The notes beneath the pieces are model-generated. The model did not search any database and was not told the origin of the DNA. It worked only from the letters and a program-made list of their open reading frames with translations. A stretch of 64,000 nt of DNA from CAXMMR01 sp965198995 (GTDB lineage: Bacteria; Pseudomonadota; Alphaproteobacteria; Acetobacterales; Acetobacteraceae): contig CBDAQG010000002.1 of assembly GCA_965198995.1 (NCBI GenBank), forward strand, positions 1,488,001 to 1,552,000, written 5' to 3'. Both the position numbers and the translations under genes were made by a program. The number at the start of each line of letters is the position of its first letter. The first letter of the stretch is position 1. Below are positions 24,480-32,296 of the stretch, piece by piece.

Positions 24480-25637
24480 ATGAGCTACCGGCCCTATCAG
24501 CAGATCGAGCGGCGCCGCTCGCGGCAGATCCATGTGGGTTCCGTCGCGGTGGGGGGTGATGCGCCGATCACCGTGCAGACGATGACCAACACGCTGACCA
24601 CCGACGCCGCGGCGACGATTGCGCAGATCCGGCTGGCGGAGCTCGCCGGCGTCGACATCGTGCGCGTCTCCTGTCCGGACGAGGAGAGCACCGCCGCGCT
24701 GGCCGAGATCGTGCACGAGGTGAATGTGCCGGTCGTCGCCGACATCCACTTCCACTATCGGCGCGCGATCGAGGCGGCGCGGGCGGGAGCGGCTTGCCTG
24801 CGGATCAATCCGGGCAACATCGGCAGCCTGGAGCGGGTGCGTGAGGTGGTGGCGGCGGCGCGGGATTATGGCTGCTCGATGCGGATCGGCGTCAATGCGG
24901 GCTCGCTGGAGCGGCACCTGCTGGAGAAGTATGGCGAGCCCAATCCGGAGGCGCTCGTCGAGTCGGCGCTGGAGCATGCCAAGATCCTGCAGGATCTGGA
25001 CTTTCACGAGTTCAAGATCAGCGTGAAGGCGTCCGACGTGTTCATGGCGGTGGCGGCTTACCAGCAGCTTGCCGAGGTGTGCGACCACCCGCTGCATATC
25101 GGCATCACCGAGGCCGGTTCGAAGCGCGCCGGGACGGTGAAGAGCTCGATCGGGCTGGGCAACCTGCTCTGGGCCGGCATTGGCGACACGATGCGGGTGT
25201 CGCTCTCGGCCGAGCCGGCGGAGGAGGTGCTGGTCGGCTGGGACATTTTGAAGTCGCTCGGGCTGCGCCATCGTGGCGTGAAGATCATCTCGTGCCCGTC
25301 CTGCGCGCGGCAGGGCTATGACGTCATCCGCACGGTGCAGACGTTGGAGGAGCGGCTGGCGCATATCGAGACGCCGCTGACGCTGTCGATCATCGGCTGC
25401 GTGGTGAACGGGCCGGGCGAGGCGCTGATGACCGACCTCGGCGTTACCGGCGGCGGCGGCGGCAAGCACATGGTGTATTCGGCCGGCAAGCAGGACCATA
25501 CGACGACGACGGAGGTGATGATCGAGCACATCATCGAGCAGGTCGAGACGCGGGTCGCGGCGATCCAGACGCAGGAGGCGGCGGAAAAGGCGGCCGGGCT
25601 CGCGCTGGCGGCGCTGTCGATGGAGGCGGCGGAGTAG
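24480..25637 (+). CDS. ispG: 4-hydroxy-3-methylbut-2-enyl diphosphate synthase
   Basis: 385 residues. It reduces MEcPP to HMBPP in the MEP isoprenoid pathway using a [4Fe-4S] cluster. The N-terminal TIM-barrel start (RRRSRQIHVGSVAVGGDAPI, VQTMTNTLTTD) and the cluster ligands near the C-terminus (ISCPSCARQGYD and IIGCVVNGPGEA) are present. The start follows AGCGGGACGA. It is followed directly by hisS (stop TAG, next base GTG), so isoprenoid and translation genes share an operon. Confidence 0.96.
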   Translation: MSYRPYQQIERRRSRQIHVGSVAVGGDAPITVQTMTNTLTTDAAATIAQIRLAELAGVDIVRVSCPDEESTAALAEIVHEVNVPVVADIHFHYRRAIEAARAGAACLRINPGNIGSLERVREVVAAARDYGCSMRIGVNAGSLERHLLEKYGEPNPEALVESALEHAKILQDLDFHEFKISVKASDVFMAVAAYQQLAEVCDHPLHIGITEAGSKRAGTVKSSIGLGNLLWAGIGDTMRVSLSAEPAEEVLVGWDILKSLGLRHRGVKIISCPSCARQGYDVIRTVQTLEERLAHIETPLTLSIIGCVVNGPGEALMTDLGVTGGGGGKHMVYSAGKQDHTTTTEVMIEHIIEQVETRVAAIQTQEAAEKAAGLALAALSMEAAE

Positions 25638-26861
25638 GTGGCGCTGCAGCCGGTTCGCGGCACCCGTGACCTGATCGGCGAGGAGCAGCGCCGCTACGCC
25701 CATGTCGTTTCGACAGCGCGCCGGATCGCCGGCGTTTACGGTTTTGACGAGTGGCAGACGCCGATCTTCGAGGCGACCGGGGTGTTCGCGCGCAGCCTTG
25801 GCGAGACCTCCGACGTGGTCAGCAAGGAGATGTACACCTTCGAGGACCGGGGCGGCGACAGCCTGACCCTGCGGCCGGAGGGGACGGCGGGGATTTGCCG
25901 GGCGCTGGTCAGCAACGGGCTGACGCAGTCATTGCCGCAGCGGGTGTTTTATGCTGGGCCGATGTTTCGCTACGAGCGGCCGCAGAAGGGGCGCTACCGG
26001 CAGTTCCACCAGGTGGGCGCCGAGCTGATCGGCAGCGCCGAGCCGCTCGCCGATGCCGAAACGATTGCGCTGGGCCGTGACCTGCTGGCGGCACTCGGGA
26101 TTGCCGATGCGGTGGTGCTCGAGGTGAACACGTTGGGTGATGCGGAGAGCCGCGGCTTGTATCGCGCGGCGCTGGTCGATTATTTGTCGGAGCGGCGTGC
26201 GGCGCTGTCGGACGACAGTGTTGCGCGGCTGGAGCGCAATCCGCTGCGTGTGCTCGACAGCAAGGACCCTGGCGACATCAGGCTTGTTGCCGATGCGCCG
26301 ACGATCATGCCGTACCTGAGCGAGGCGGCGCGGGCTTTCTACGACGCGCTGCGGCGGCATCTCGACGCGTTGGGCGTGGCGTTTCGCGAGAACCCGCGCA
26401 TCGTGCGTGGGCTGGACTACTACAGCCACACGGCGTTCGAGTTCGTCACCGAGACGCTGGGCGCACAAGGCACCGTGCTCGCCGGTGGGCGCTATGACGG
26501 GCTGGTGGCCGAGATGGGCGGGCCGCCGACGCCGGCGGTCGGCTGGGCGGCGGGGATCGAGCGGCTGGCGATGCTGCTGGCGCGCTCGCCGGCGGCGGCG
26601 GTTTCGGTCGCTGTGGTGCCGACCGAGGAGGCGGCGGAGAGCGCCGCACTGGTCGTGCTGCAGCGCTTGCGGGCGGGCGGCATACGCTCTGAGATGGGCC
26701 ATCGCGGCAACCTCAAAAAGCGGCTGGAGCGGGCCAATCGCGCCGGTGCGCCAGCCGCCGTGCTGGTCGGGGCGGATGGGGCGGTGCAGGTGAAGGACCT
26801 GGTGAGCGGCAGCCAGGTCGTCGTCGACGCCGAGCGCCTCGTGCAGCATCTGGCGCGCTGA
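25638..26861 (+). CDS. hisS: Histidyl-tRNA synthetase
   Basis: 407 residues, class II synthetase charging tRNA-His. Motif 1 near the N-terminus (QPVRGTRDLIGEEQRR), motif 2 (FYAGPMFRYERPQKGRYRQF), histidine-specific loops (RGLDYYSHTAFE, LAGGRYDGLV) and motif 3 (AAGIERLAMLL), then the anticodon-binding domain. It starts with GTG immediately after the ispG stop and ends in TGATG overlapping prfA. Confidence 0.97.
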   Translation: MALQPVRGTRDLIGEEQRRYAHVVSTARRIAGVYGFDEWQTPIFEATGVFARSLGETSDVVSKEMYTFEDRGGDSLTLRPEGTAGICRALVSNGLTQSLPQRVFYAGPMFRYERPQKGRYRQFHQVGAELIGSAEPLADAETIALGRDLLAALGIADAVVLEVNTLGDAESRGLYRAALVDYLSERRAALSDDSVARLERNPLRVLDSKDPGDIRLVADAPTIMPYLSEAARAFYDALRRHLDALGVAFRENPRIVRGLDYYSHTAFEFVTETLGAQGTVLAGGRYDGLVAEMGGPPTPAVGWAAGIERLAMLLARSPAAAVSVAVVPTEEAAESAALVVLQRLRAGGIRSEMGHRGNLKKRLERANRAGAPAAVLVGADGAVQVKDLVSGSQVVVDAERLVQHLAR

Positions 26862-27916
26862 TGGCGTTCGCCGACACTCTGGATCGTCTGGTCGGGCGCG
26901 CCGACGAGCTGAGCGCGATGCTGTCCTCCGGGCTGTCCGGCGAGGCGTTCTCGCGCGCCAGCAAGGAGCTTTCGGAGCTCGACCCGATCGTCGCCCTGGT
27001 CGACGAGCTGCGCGGGCTGGAGGAGGAGCAGCGCTCGGCCGAGCAGATGCTGGCCGACCCGGAGATGCGCGAGCTGGCCGAGCAGGAGCTCTACGCCATT
27101 CGCGACAAGCTGCCGGCGTTGCAGCAGCAGTTGCGCATCGCCTTGCTGCCGCGCGATGCGGCGGACGAGCGCAGCGCCATTCTCGAGCTGCGGCCGGCGG
27201 CGGGCGGCGATGAGGCGGCGCTGTTCGCAGCTGAGCTGTTCACGATGTATCAGAAGTTCGCCGGTCTGCATGGCTGGCGCTTCGAGGTTCTTGAATACGG
27301 TGACACCGGCATTGGCGGCATCAAGGAGGGGATTGCCGAGATCAGCGGGCGCGGGGTGTTCGCGCGGCTGAAATACGAGAGCGGCGTGCACCGCGTGCAG
27401 CGCGTGCCGGCGACCGAGAGCCAGGGCCGCATCCACACCTCGACGGTGACCGTCGCCGTGCTGCCGGAGGCGGAGGAGGTGGATGTCGAGGTGCGGGAGA
27501 GCGACTTGCGGATCGACACGTATCGCGCGTCCGGGGCTGGCGGGCAGCACATCAACAAGACGGACTCTGCCGTCAGGATCACGCATCTTCCCTCCGGCAT
27601 CGTCGTCGCCATGCAGGAGGAGCGCAGCCAGCACAAGAACCGCGCCAAGGCGATGAAGGTGCTGCGCTCGCGGCTGTATGACGCGCAGCGCGCCAGCCTG
27701 GACGCGACGCGGGCGGCCGACCGGCGCGGCCAGGTCGGCACCGGCGACCGATCTGAACGGATCCGAACCTATAACTTTCCGCAGGGGCGGGTTTCGGACC
27801 ACCGCATCAATTTGACGCTCTACAAAATTGAGCGGGTGATGTCGGGCGAGCTTGACGACTTTGTGGGGGCTTTGATGGCGGAGGATCAGGCGCAGCGGCT
27901 GGCGGCGGAGACGTGA
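26861..27916 (+). CDS. prfA: Peptide chain release factor 1
   Basis: 351 residues. It recognises UAA and UAG and triggers peptide release. GGQ is at 227-229 within SGAGGQHINKTDSAVRI; the codon-recognition region lies upstream of it (domain with PAAGGDEAALFA). Start shares a base with the hisS stop. The partner methylase gene prmC follows, but a family B hairpin separates them. Confidence 0.97.
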   Translation: MAFADTLDRLVGRADELSAMLSSGLSGEAFSRASKELSELDPIVALVDELRGLEEEQRSAEQMLADPEMRELAEQELYAIRDKLPALQQQLRIALLPRDAADERSAILELRPAAGGDEAALFAAELFTMYQKFAGLHGWRFEVLEYGDTGIGGIKEGIAEISGRGVFARLKYESGVHRVQRVPATESQGRIHTSTVTVAVLPEAEEVDVEVRESDLRIDTYRASGAGGQHINKTDSAVRITHLPSGIVVAMQEERSQHKNRAKAMKVLRSRLYDAQRASLDATRAADRRGQVGTGDRSERIRTYNFPQGRVSDHRINLTLYKIERVMSGELDDFVGALMAEDQAQRLAAET

Positions 27917-27920
27917 AGCG

Positions 27921-28019
27921 GTTCTTTTTTGAAAAAAAGAAGCAAAAAACTTTTGGGCACGCTGTCGCGCCTCCCTTAGTTAATAAAAGTTTTTTGGTTC
28001 TTTTTTTCAAAAAAGAACC
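27921..28019. repeat. Family B A/T-rich long inverted repeat, copy 2
   Basis: 99 bp between prfA and prmC. Left arm GTTCTTTTTTGAAAAAAAGAAG, CAAAAAACTTTT; right arm AAAAGTTTTTTGGTTCTTTTTTTC plus AAAAAAGAACC. It starts four bases after the prfA stop and ends six bases before the apparent prmC start. Confidence 0.88.
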
Positions 28020-28025
28020 GCTTGC

Positions 28026-28805
28026 TTGCTAACAGCCGCAACGGAGACGCTGCGCCAGGCCGGTATCGACGATCCGGCGCGCGAGGCGCGTTTACTTTTT
28101 GCCCATGCGCCTGAAGCGGCCGAGTTCGCGCGGCTGGTGGCGCGGCGGGTTCGGCGTGAGCCGTTGGCGCTGATTACGGGCCGGCGTGGATTTTGGACGC
28201 TCGACCTTGCGGTCTCTGCGGACACGTTGATCCCTCGGCCGGACAGCGAGACGCTGGTCGAGGCGGCGCTGGCGGCGTTTGCGGAACCGGACGCGCGGCT
28301 GGCGGTGCTGGACCTGGGCACGGGCACGGGCTGTTTGCTGCTTGCGGTGCTGGCCGAGCGGCCGTGCGCCTGGGGGGTGGGGGTTGATCGGGTGCCGGGG
28401 GCGGTGCGTCTGGCCGCCGCCAATGCGCGGGCGCACGGTCTGGCGGCGCGCAGCGCGTTTGTTGTCGCCGACTGGGCGGCGCCGCTGGCGGGACGTTTTG
28501 ATCTGGTGCTGGCCAACCCGCCTTACATTCCGGTGGGCGAGATTGCCGGGCTGATGCCGGAGGTGGCGCTGTATGAGCCGGCGAGCGCGCTGGACGGTGG
28601 CGCCGATGGCCTTGCGGCCTATCGCGTGCTGGCGGGGTCGCTGCCCGGGCTGCTGGCGCCGGGGGGGCTGGCGGTTCTGGAGCTTGGGGCGGGGCAGGCA
28701 GGGGCGGTCGGCGGGCTGATGCGGGCGGGCGGGCTTGACGTGCAGGGCGTGCGTGCCGACCTGCAGGGCCACGGGCGCGCAATGCTGCTGCGAGGCGGGC
28801 GTTGA
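28026..28805 (+). CDS. prmC: Release-factor glutamine methyltransferase
   Basis: 259 residues. It methylates the glutamine of the GGQ motif of release factors with S-adenosylmethionine. NPPY catalytic motif at 164-167 (LANPPYIPVGE), SAM site LDLGTGTGCLLLAVL, N-terminal helical domain with REARLLFAHAPEAAEFARLV. TTG 28026 is the first possible start after an in-frame TAA at 27984 inside the hairpin; there is no ATG, GTG or Shine-Dalgarno, and the protein begins close to, or slightly short of, the usual family N-terminus. Confidence 0.9.
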   Translation: MLTAATETLRQAGIDDPAREARLLFAHAPEAAEFARLVARRVRREPLALITGRRGFWTLDLAVSADTLIPRPDSETLVEAALAAFAEPDARLAVLDLGTGTGCLLLAVLAERPCAWGVGVDRVPGAVRLAAANARAHGLAARSAFVVADWAAPLAGRFDLVLANPPYIPVGEIAGLMPEVALYEPASALDGGADGLAAYRVLAGSLPGLLAPGGLAVLELGAGQAGAVGGLMRAGGLDVQGVRADLQGHGRAMLLRGGR

Positions 28806-28814
28806 AAAAACCGT

Positions 28815-28843
28815 TTGGCAAGCCTCTCCGGCTTGGCTAGGGT
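28815..28843 (+). promoter_or_regulatory. Possible promoter for the DUF4167 gene
   Basis: TTGGCA, 17 bases, TAGGGT, just after prmC, fits a housekeeping sigma promoter loosely. It would give a leader of about 200 bases before the DUF4167 start. A 6-bp stem CAAGCC/GGCTTG (28819-28835) overlaps it. Prediction by eye only. Confidence 0.35.
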
Positions 28844-29053
28844 CCGCCCGCATCGTGAGACGATGCACGAGCAGGCCGCATCGCGGTTTGCGCGGAGCAG
28901 TCCGGACCAGGCGTGGTCTGGCGCCAAGGTGAGTGCAGTCTCCCTGCAGTTCGATCACTTGCCCGCCGAACCAAAAGGGTTCGACGCGCCAAGAGGGTTC
29001 AGCATGCTGCGCTGAGCGATCGCTGCGAACCAGGAAAGTGTTGCGACGAATTG

Positions 29054-29608
29054 ATGAACAATATGAAACGCATGCGCGGCCGCAACCACAGGCCAGGTGG
29101 TGGCGGTGGCGGTGGGGGTGGCGGCGGCCCGGTGCGGCACCAGAGCGGCAACATTCCGCCCAACCGCAACTACGTGTTTGACAGCAGCGGGCCGGATTTG
29201 CGGGTTCGCGGCACCTCGCAGCAGCTGTTCGAGAAATACCTGCAGCTCGGCCGTGATGCCACCAGCGTCGGCGACCGGGTGATGGCGGAAGGCTACTTTC
29301 AGCACGCCGAACATTACTTCCGTATTCTGAATGCTCAGGCTGCGCAGATGAACCAGGCCATGCAGCAGCAGCAAGGCGGCCAGGGCCAGAACGGCCAAGG
29401 CCAGCACGGCCAGGGACAGAATGGTCAGGGGCAGAACGGCCAGTCGCAGCACGGGCAGCCGAATGGCAGCCAGAGCAACGGTCACCAATCCAATCAGCAG
29501 CGCCGCTATCAGGGCGAGCCGGCGGAGCCAAGCGAGGCGGGCGAGCCGGGCTTTGGCGACCAAGGCGGTCGCGACGAGGCGACCGTTGCCGGGCCTGGTG
29601 AAGGCTAG
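29054..29608 (+). CDS. DUF4167 domain protein
   Basis: 184 residues from the ATG at 29054 (TTG 29051 also possible). It begins MNNMKRMRGRNHRPG and runs into about eleven glycines, then the conserved DUF4167 block (NRNYVFDSSGPDLRVRGTSQ, then QLFEKYLQLGRDATSVGDRV), which is found beside prmC in many alphaproteobacteria. The second half is low-complexity glutamine/glycine/asparagine/histidine, encoded by near-repeats of CAGGGCCAGAACGGC. The basic start and the disordered tail suggest nucleic-acid or ribosome association, but the function is unknown. Confidence 0.88.
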   Translation: MNNMKRMRGRNHRPGGGGGGGGGGGPVRHQSGNIPPNRNYVFDSSGPDLRVRGTSQQLFEKYLQLGRDATSVGDRVMAEGYFQHAEHYFRILNAQAAQMNQAMQQQQGGQGQNGQGQHGQGQNGQGQNGQSQHGQPNGSQSNGHQSNQQRRYQGEPAEPSEAGEPGFGDQGGRDEATVAGPGEG

Positions 29609-29641
29609 CCGCTCCGCTTCAGGCCGATGAGGGCGGGGCGT

Positions 29642-30256
29642 TCAGGCCGGATCCGGCCAGGCGAGCATCGATTGCTCGACGACCGCGAGCAGCCTGTCGC
29701 GCGGCACGTCGTCGCGTGCCAGGACGGACAGGCCCTGCACCACCACGAGAACCATGTCGGCGAGTGCTGCGGCGTTCGTCGAGGCGGGTAGCAGGCCGGC
29801 GGCAACATCACGCGCGATGCGGTCGGTCAGGCAGGCCAGGATGGCCTGGCGCGTCTCGGAGACGATTGCGCGGACATCCGCGGCCTCCGGCGAGCCGGTG
29901 GCGGTGGCGCTGGCGAGCAGACAGCCTCTTGGCGTTGCCTCGCCGGTGAAGGCGACGGCGGCGGCGATGAGCATGGCGTGCATGGCGTCGCGTGCGGTCG
30001 GGGCTGCCGAGAGGCCGCGACGGAGCTGCTCCGGTTCGCCCGCATAGCGGCGCATGGCTTCGAGAAACAGCCGCTTTTTGTCGCCGAACGCGGTGTAGAG
30101 GCTGGGCGCCGTGATCCCCATCGCCACGGTGAGCTCGGCGACCGAGGTGGTTTCATAGCCATGGCGCCAGAACGCCAGCATCGCCTGGTTCAGAGCGGCA
30201 TCGCGGTCAAAGGAGAGCGGCCGACCCGTCCGCCTGCGCCCTGCGTCGACTTCCAT
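29642..30256 (-). CDS. TetR-family transcriptional regulator
   Basis: 204 residues from the ATG at 30256 (GTG 30265 also possible). The N-terminal TetR helix-turn-helix reads ALNQAMLAFWRHGYETTSVA, then ELTVAMGITAPSLYTAFGDK; the C-terminal ligand domain covers the rest. It is divergent from an aldo-keto reductase gene 80 bases away, with two inverted repeats between them, so it very likely represses that gene and itself until an aldehyde-like or other effector binds. Confidence 0.93.
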   Translation of the reverse strand: MEVDAGRRRTGRPLSFDRDAALNQAMLAFWRHGYETTSVAELTVAMGITAPSLYTAFGDKKRLFLEAMRRYAGEPEQLRRGLSAAPTARDAMHAMLIAAAVAFTGEATPRGCLLASATATGSPEAADVRAIVSETRQAILACLTDRIARDVAAGLLPASTNAAALADMVLVVVQGLSVLARDDVPRDRLLAVVEQSMLAWPDPA

Positions 30257-30268
30257 AGTAATCACTAT
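30255..30268. promoter_or_regulatory. Inverted repeat at the tetR start
   Basis: ATAGT-AATC-ACTAT, overlapping the TetR-type start codon. Candidate autoregulatory site, weaker than the one at 30306. Confidence 0.35.
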
Positions 30269-30305
30269 TAAACAGGTTGACCTCGACTGGCAACGATGCG
30301 ATGAG

Positions 30306-30327
30306 TTTCATAACAAACATTATGAAA
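30306..30327. promoter_or_regulatory. Candidate TetR operator
   Basis: TTTCATAA-CAAACA-TTATGAAA, perfect 8-bp arms with a 6-base spacer, nine bases upstream of the reductase start at 30337. A/T-rich palindromes of this size between a tetR gene and its divergent target are typical operators. Confidence 0.6.
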
Positions 30328-30336
30328 GTACGCACG

Positions 30337-31413
30337 ATGCCGCTGACCGATTATCGCTCGTTGGGGCGCTCCGGCCTGATCGTCAGCCCGATGGCGCTGG
30401 GCACGATGACGTTCGGCACGCCGGGATGGGGCACGGACCAGGCAGGCGCGCGCGATATCTTCGAGGCATACCGCGCTCGGGGCGGCAACTTCATCGACAC
30501 GGCGGACATCTACTCGGGCGGCAGCAGCGAGGACCTGGTCGGCCGCTTCATCGCCGAGACCGGCACGCGCGACCAGATGGTGCTGGCGACCAAGTTCGCC
30601 TTCAACGGGTCGGCGAGCCCGCTGGTCGCGGCGCGGGGCGCGCCGGGCAATCCGAACGCCGGCGGCAACGGCGCGAAGAACATCCACCGGGCGCTCGAGG
30701 GCTCGCTCAAGCGGCTGCGCACCGACTACATCGACCTCTACTGGATGCATATCTGGGACGGCGTGACGCCGGTCGAGGAGATCGTGCAGACGCTGGGCGA
30801 CCTGGTCCGCGCTGGCAAGATCCGCTACTTCGCGCTGTCCGACATGCCGGCCTGGGTGGCGATGAAGGCGGCGACGATCGCCAGCGAGCGGCGGGTGCCG
30901 GGCCCGATTGCGATGCAGGTCGAATACTCGCTGGTGGCGCGCGACGTGGAGCGTGAGCACGTGCCCGTCGCACGGGAAGCCGGCCTGGGGATGATGCCCT
31001 GGAGCCCGCTGGCCGGCGGCTTCCTGACCGGCAAATACCGGCGCGACGACACCGGCGCCACGGGTCGGCTGAGCGGGCCGAACCCGTTCGGCGACAGCAA
31101 GTTCGCCGATCGCAACTGGGCGATCCTGCAGGTGCTGCGCGATGTTGCCGCCGAGCACGGGCGGCCGCCGGCTCAGGTGGCGCTGGCCTGGGCGCTCGCC
31201 CGGCCGGGCGTCAGCTCCGTGGTCATCGGCGCCAGCAAGCTCGCGCAGCTCGAGGACAACCTGGCGGCGCTCGACATGGTGCTGACCGATGAGCAGACGG
31301 CGCGCCTCAGCGAGGCGAGCGCGCCGGCGCTGGGCTTCAGCGACGGCCTGGTCATGCCGGGCATCAGGCGCATGGTGTTCGGCGGCCATCAGGTTCGCGG
31401 CTGGAGCGACTGA
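30337..31413 (+). CDS. Aldo/keto reductase
   Basis: 358 residues from the ATG at 30337, where family similarity begins (LTDYRSLGRSGLIVSPMALG). TIM-barrel oxidoreductase using NADPH. Catalytic residues by family pattern: Asp and Tyr in FIDTADIYSGGSSE, Lys in VLATKF, His in LYWMHIWD; the cofactor end reads VVIGASKLAQLEDNL. Upstream ATGs at 30301 and 30322 would place the start inside or on top of the operator. It probably reduces aldehydes or ketones under control of the divergent TetR. The 3' end overlaps the convergent Nudix gene by 25 bases. Confidence 0.92.
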   Translation: MPLTDYRSLGRSGLIVSPMALGTMTFGTPGWGTDQAGARDIFEAYRARGGNFIDTADIYSGGSSEDLVGRFIAETGTRDQMVLATKFAFNGSASPLVAARGAPGNPNAGGNGAKNIHRALEGSLKRLRTDYIDLYWMHIWDGVTPVEEIVQTLGDLVRAGKIRYFALSDMPAWVAMKAATIASERRVPGPIAMQVEYSLVARDVEREHVPVAREAGLGMMPWSPLAGGFLTGKYRRDDTGATGRLSGPNPFGDSKFADRNWAILQVLRDVAAEHGRPPAQVALAWALARPGVSSVVIGASKLAQLEDNLAALDMVLTDEQTARLSEASAPALGFSDGLVMPGIRRMVFGGHQVRGWSD

Positions 31414-32231
31414 CCGGGGTCGGCCAGCGCCTGGGCCAGCGCGCGGCCGTCGGCGCCGTCCGGGTCGATCAGGCGCTCGCGCAGCATCAGGCCGAGCAGG
31501 ATCAGCGGCACGTTGAACTTGAAGGCGTCGCCGTCGCGCAGCGCCTCCAGCACCTGCCCGGCCGGCCAGAGCTCGAAGCCGGCCACTTCGCCGTCGTTTG
31601 GGCGGGGCAGAAAGGCTTCGTCGAGCTCGAGGTCGTAGGGGATCAGCGTGTCGCGGCGCAGGCCTTCGGGGCGCTGCATAACGTAGCGGATCGCCGCGTG
31701 CCGGTGGGCTTTCGCCGTGAGCGCGGGCGGGATCGAGGCTTCCTCCTGCGCCTCCTTGGCCATCGTCTCGTCGGCGCCGAGGCCGGCCGGCACGCCGCCG
31801 GCGGCGATGTTGTCGAGCTTGCCGGGATCGAGCGCCTTGCTGGCGGCGCGGCGCGCGACCCAGAGCGCCAGCCGCCCGCCCTGCCGGACCAGCCCGTTCA
31901 TGTGCACGCCGGTGGCGGCGATGCCGAAGGCGGGCAGGGCGCCGCGATCCACCGTCGTCAGCACCGCGCCCTCGGCATCCCGCACGTCGAAGGCCTCGTT
32001 GCGCCAGCGGAAGGCGCCGGCCGCGGCGAGCGTGGCGGCGAGCGCCGGCAGCGCCTCGGGCCGGGCGAGCTCGATGCTGTCCGCGCTGTGATCGAGCCCG
32101 GCCGCGACCAGCCGCTCGGCGAACCCGGGACGCACCCAGCCGACGGGCTTGCCGGCGATCATGAAGCGCAGCCGGCCGGCGGGGAGCACGACGTTGTTGC
32201 AGGCCGTGACGTGGCGAAGCCAGGGGTTCAC
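31389..32231 (-). CDS. DUF4743 / Nudix hydrolase-family protein
   Basis: 280 residues. The N-terminal DUF4743 part (CNNVVLPAGRLRFMIAGKPV) is followed by a Nudix domain with GGVPAGLGADETMAKEAQEE at about 145-165, close to the G-x5-E-x7-REUxEE box but with Lys-Glu-Ala in place of REx, as is usual in this thiamine-pyrophosphokinase-associated group. Related proteins hydrolyse oxidised thiamine diphosphates in yeast; that function is only inferred here. It is convergent with, and overlaps, the aldo/keto reductase gene. Confidence 0.85.
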   Translation of the reverse strand: MNPWLRHVTACNNVVLPAGRLRFMIAGKPVGWVRPGFAERLVAAGLDHSADSIELARPEALPALAATLAAAGAFRWRNEAFDVRDAEGAVLTTVDRGALPAFGIAATGVHMNGLVRQGGRLALWVARRAASKALDPGKLDNIAAGGVPAGLGADETMAKEAQEEASIPPALTAKAHRHAAIRYVMQRPEGLRRDTLIPYDLELDEAFLPRPNDGEVAGFELWPAGQVLEALRDGDAFKFNVPLILLGLMLRERLIDPDGADGRALAQALADPGQSLQPRT

Positions 32232-32296
32232 GGGCGAGCACCGCGGCTGCGGCAGGGCTCTGGCCTTCCTGGCCGGTCCACGCCATATCGCTCGGC

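Noticed and set aside
32250..32276. Possible family A end fragment before the Atm1-type gene
   Set aside because: GCAGGGCTCTGGCCTTCCT resembles the right end of the element, but no left end or core is present.
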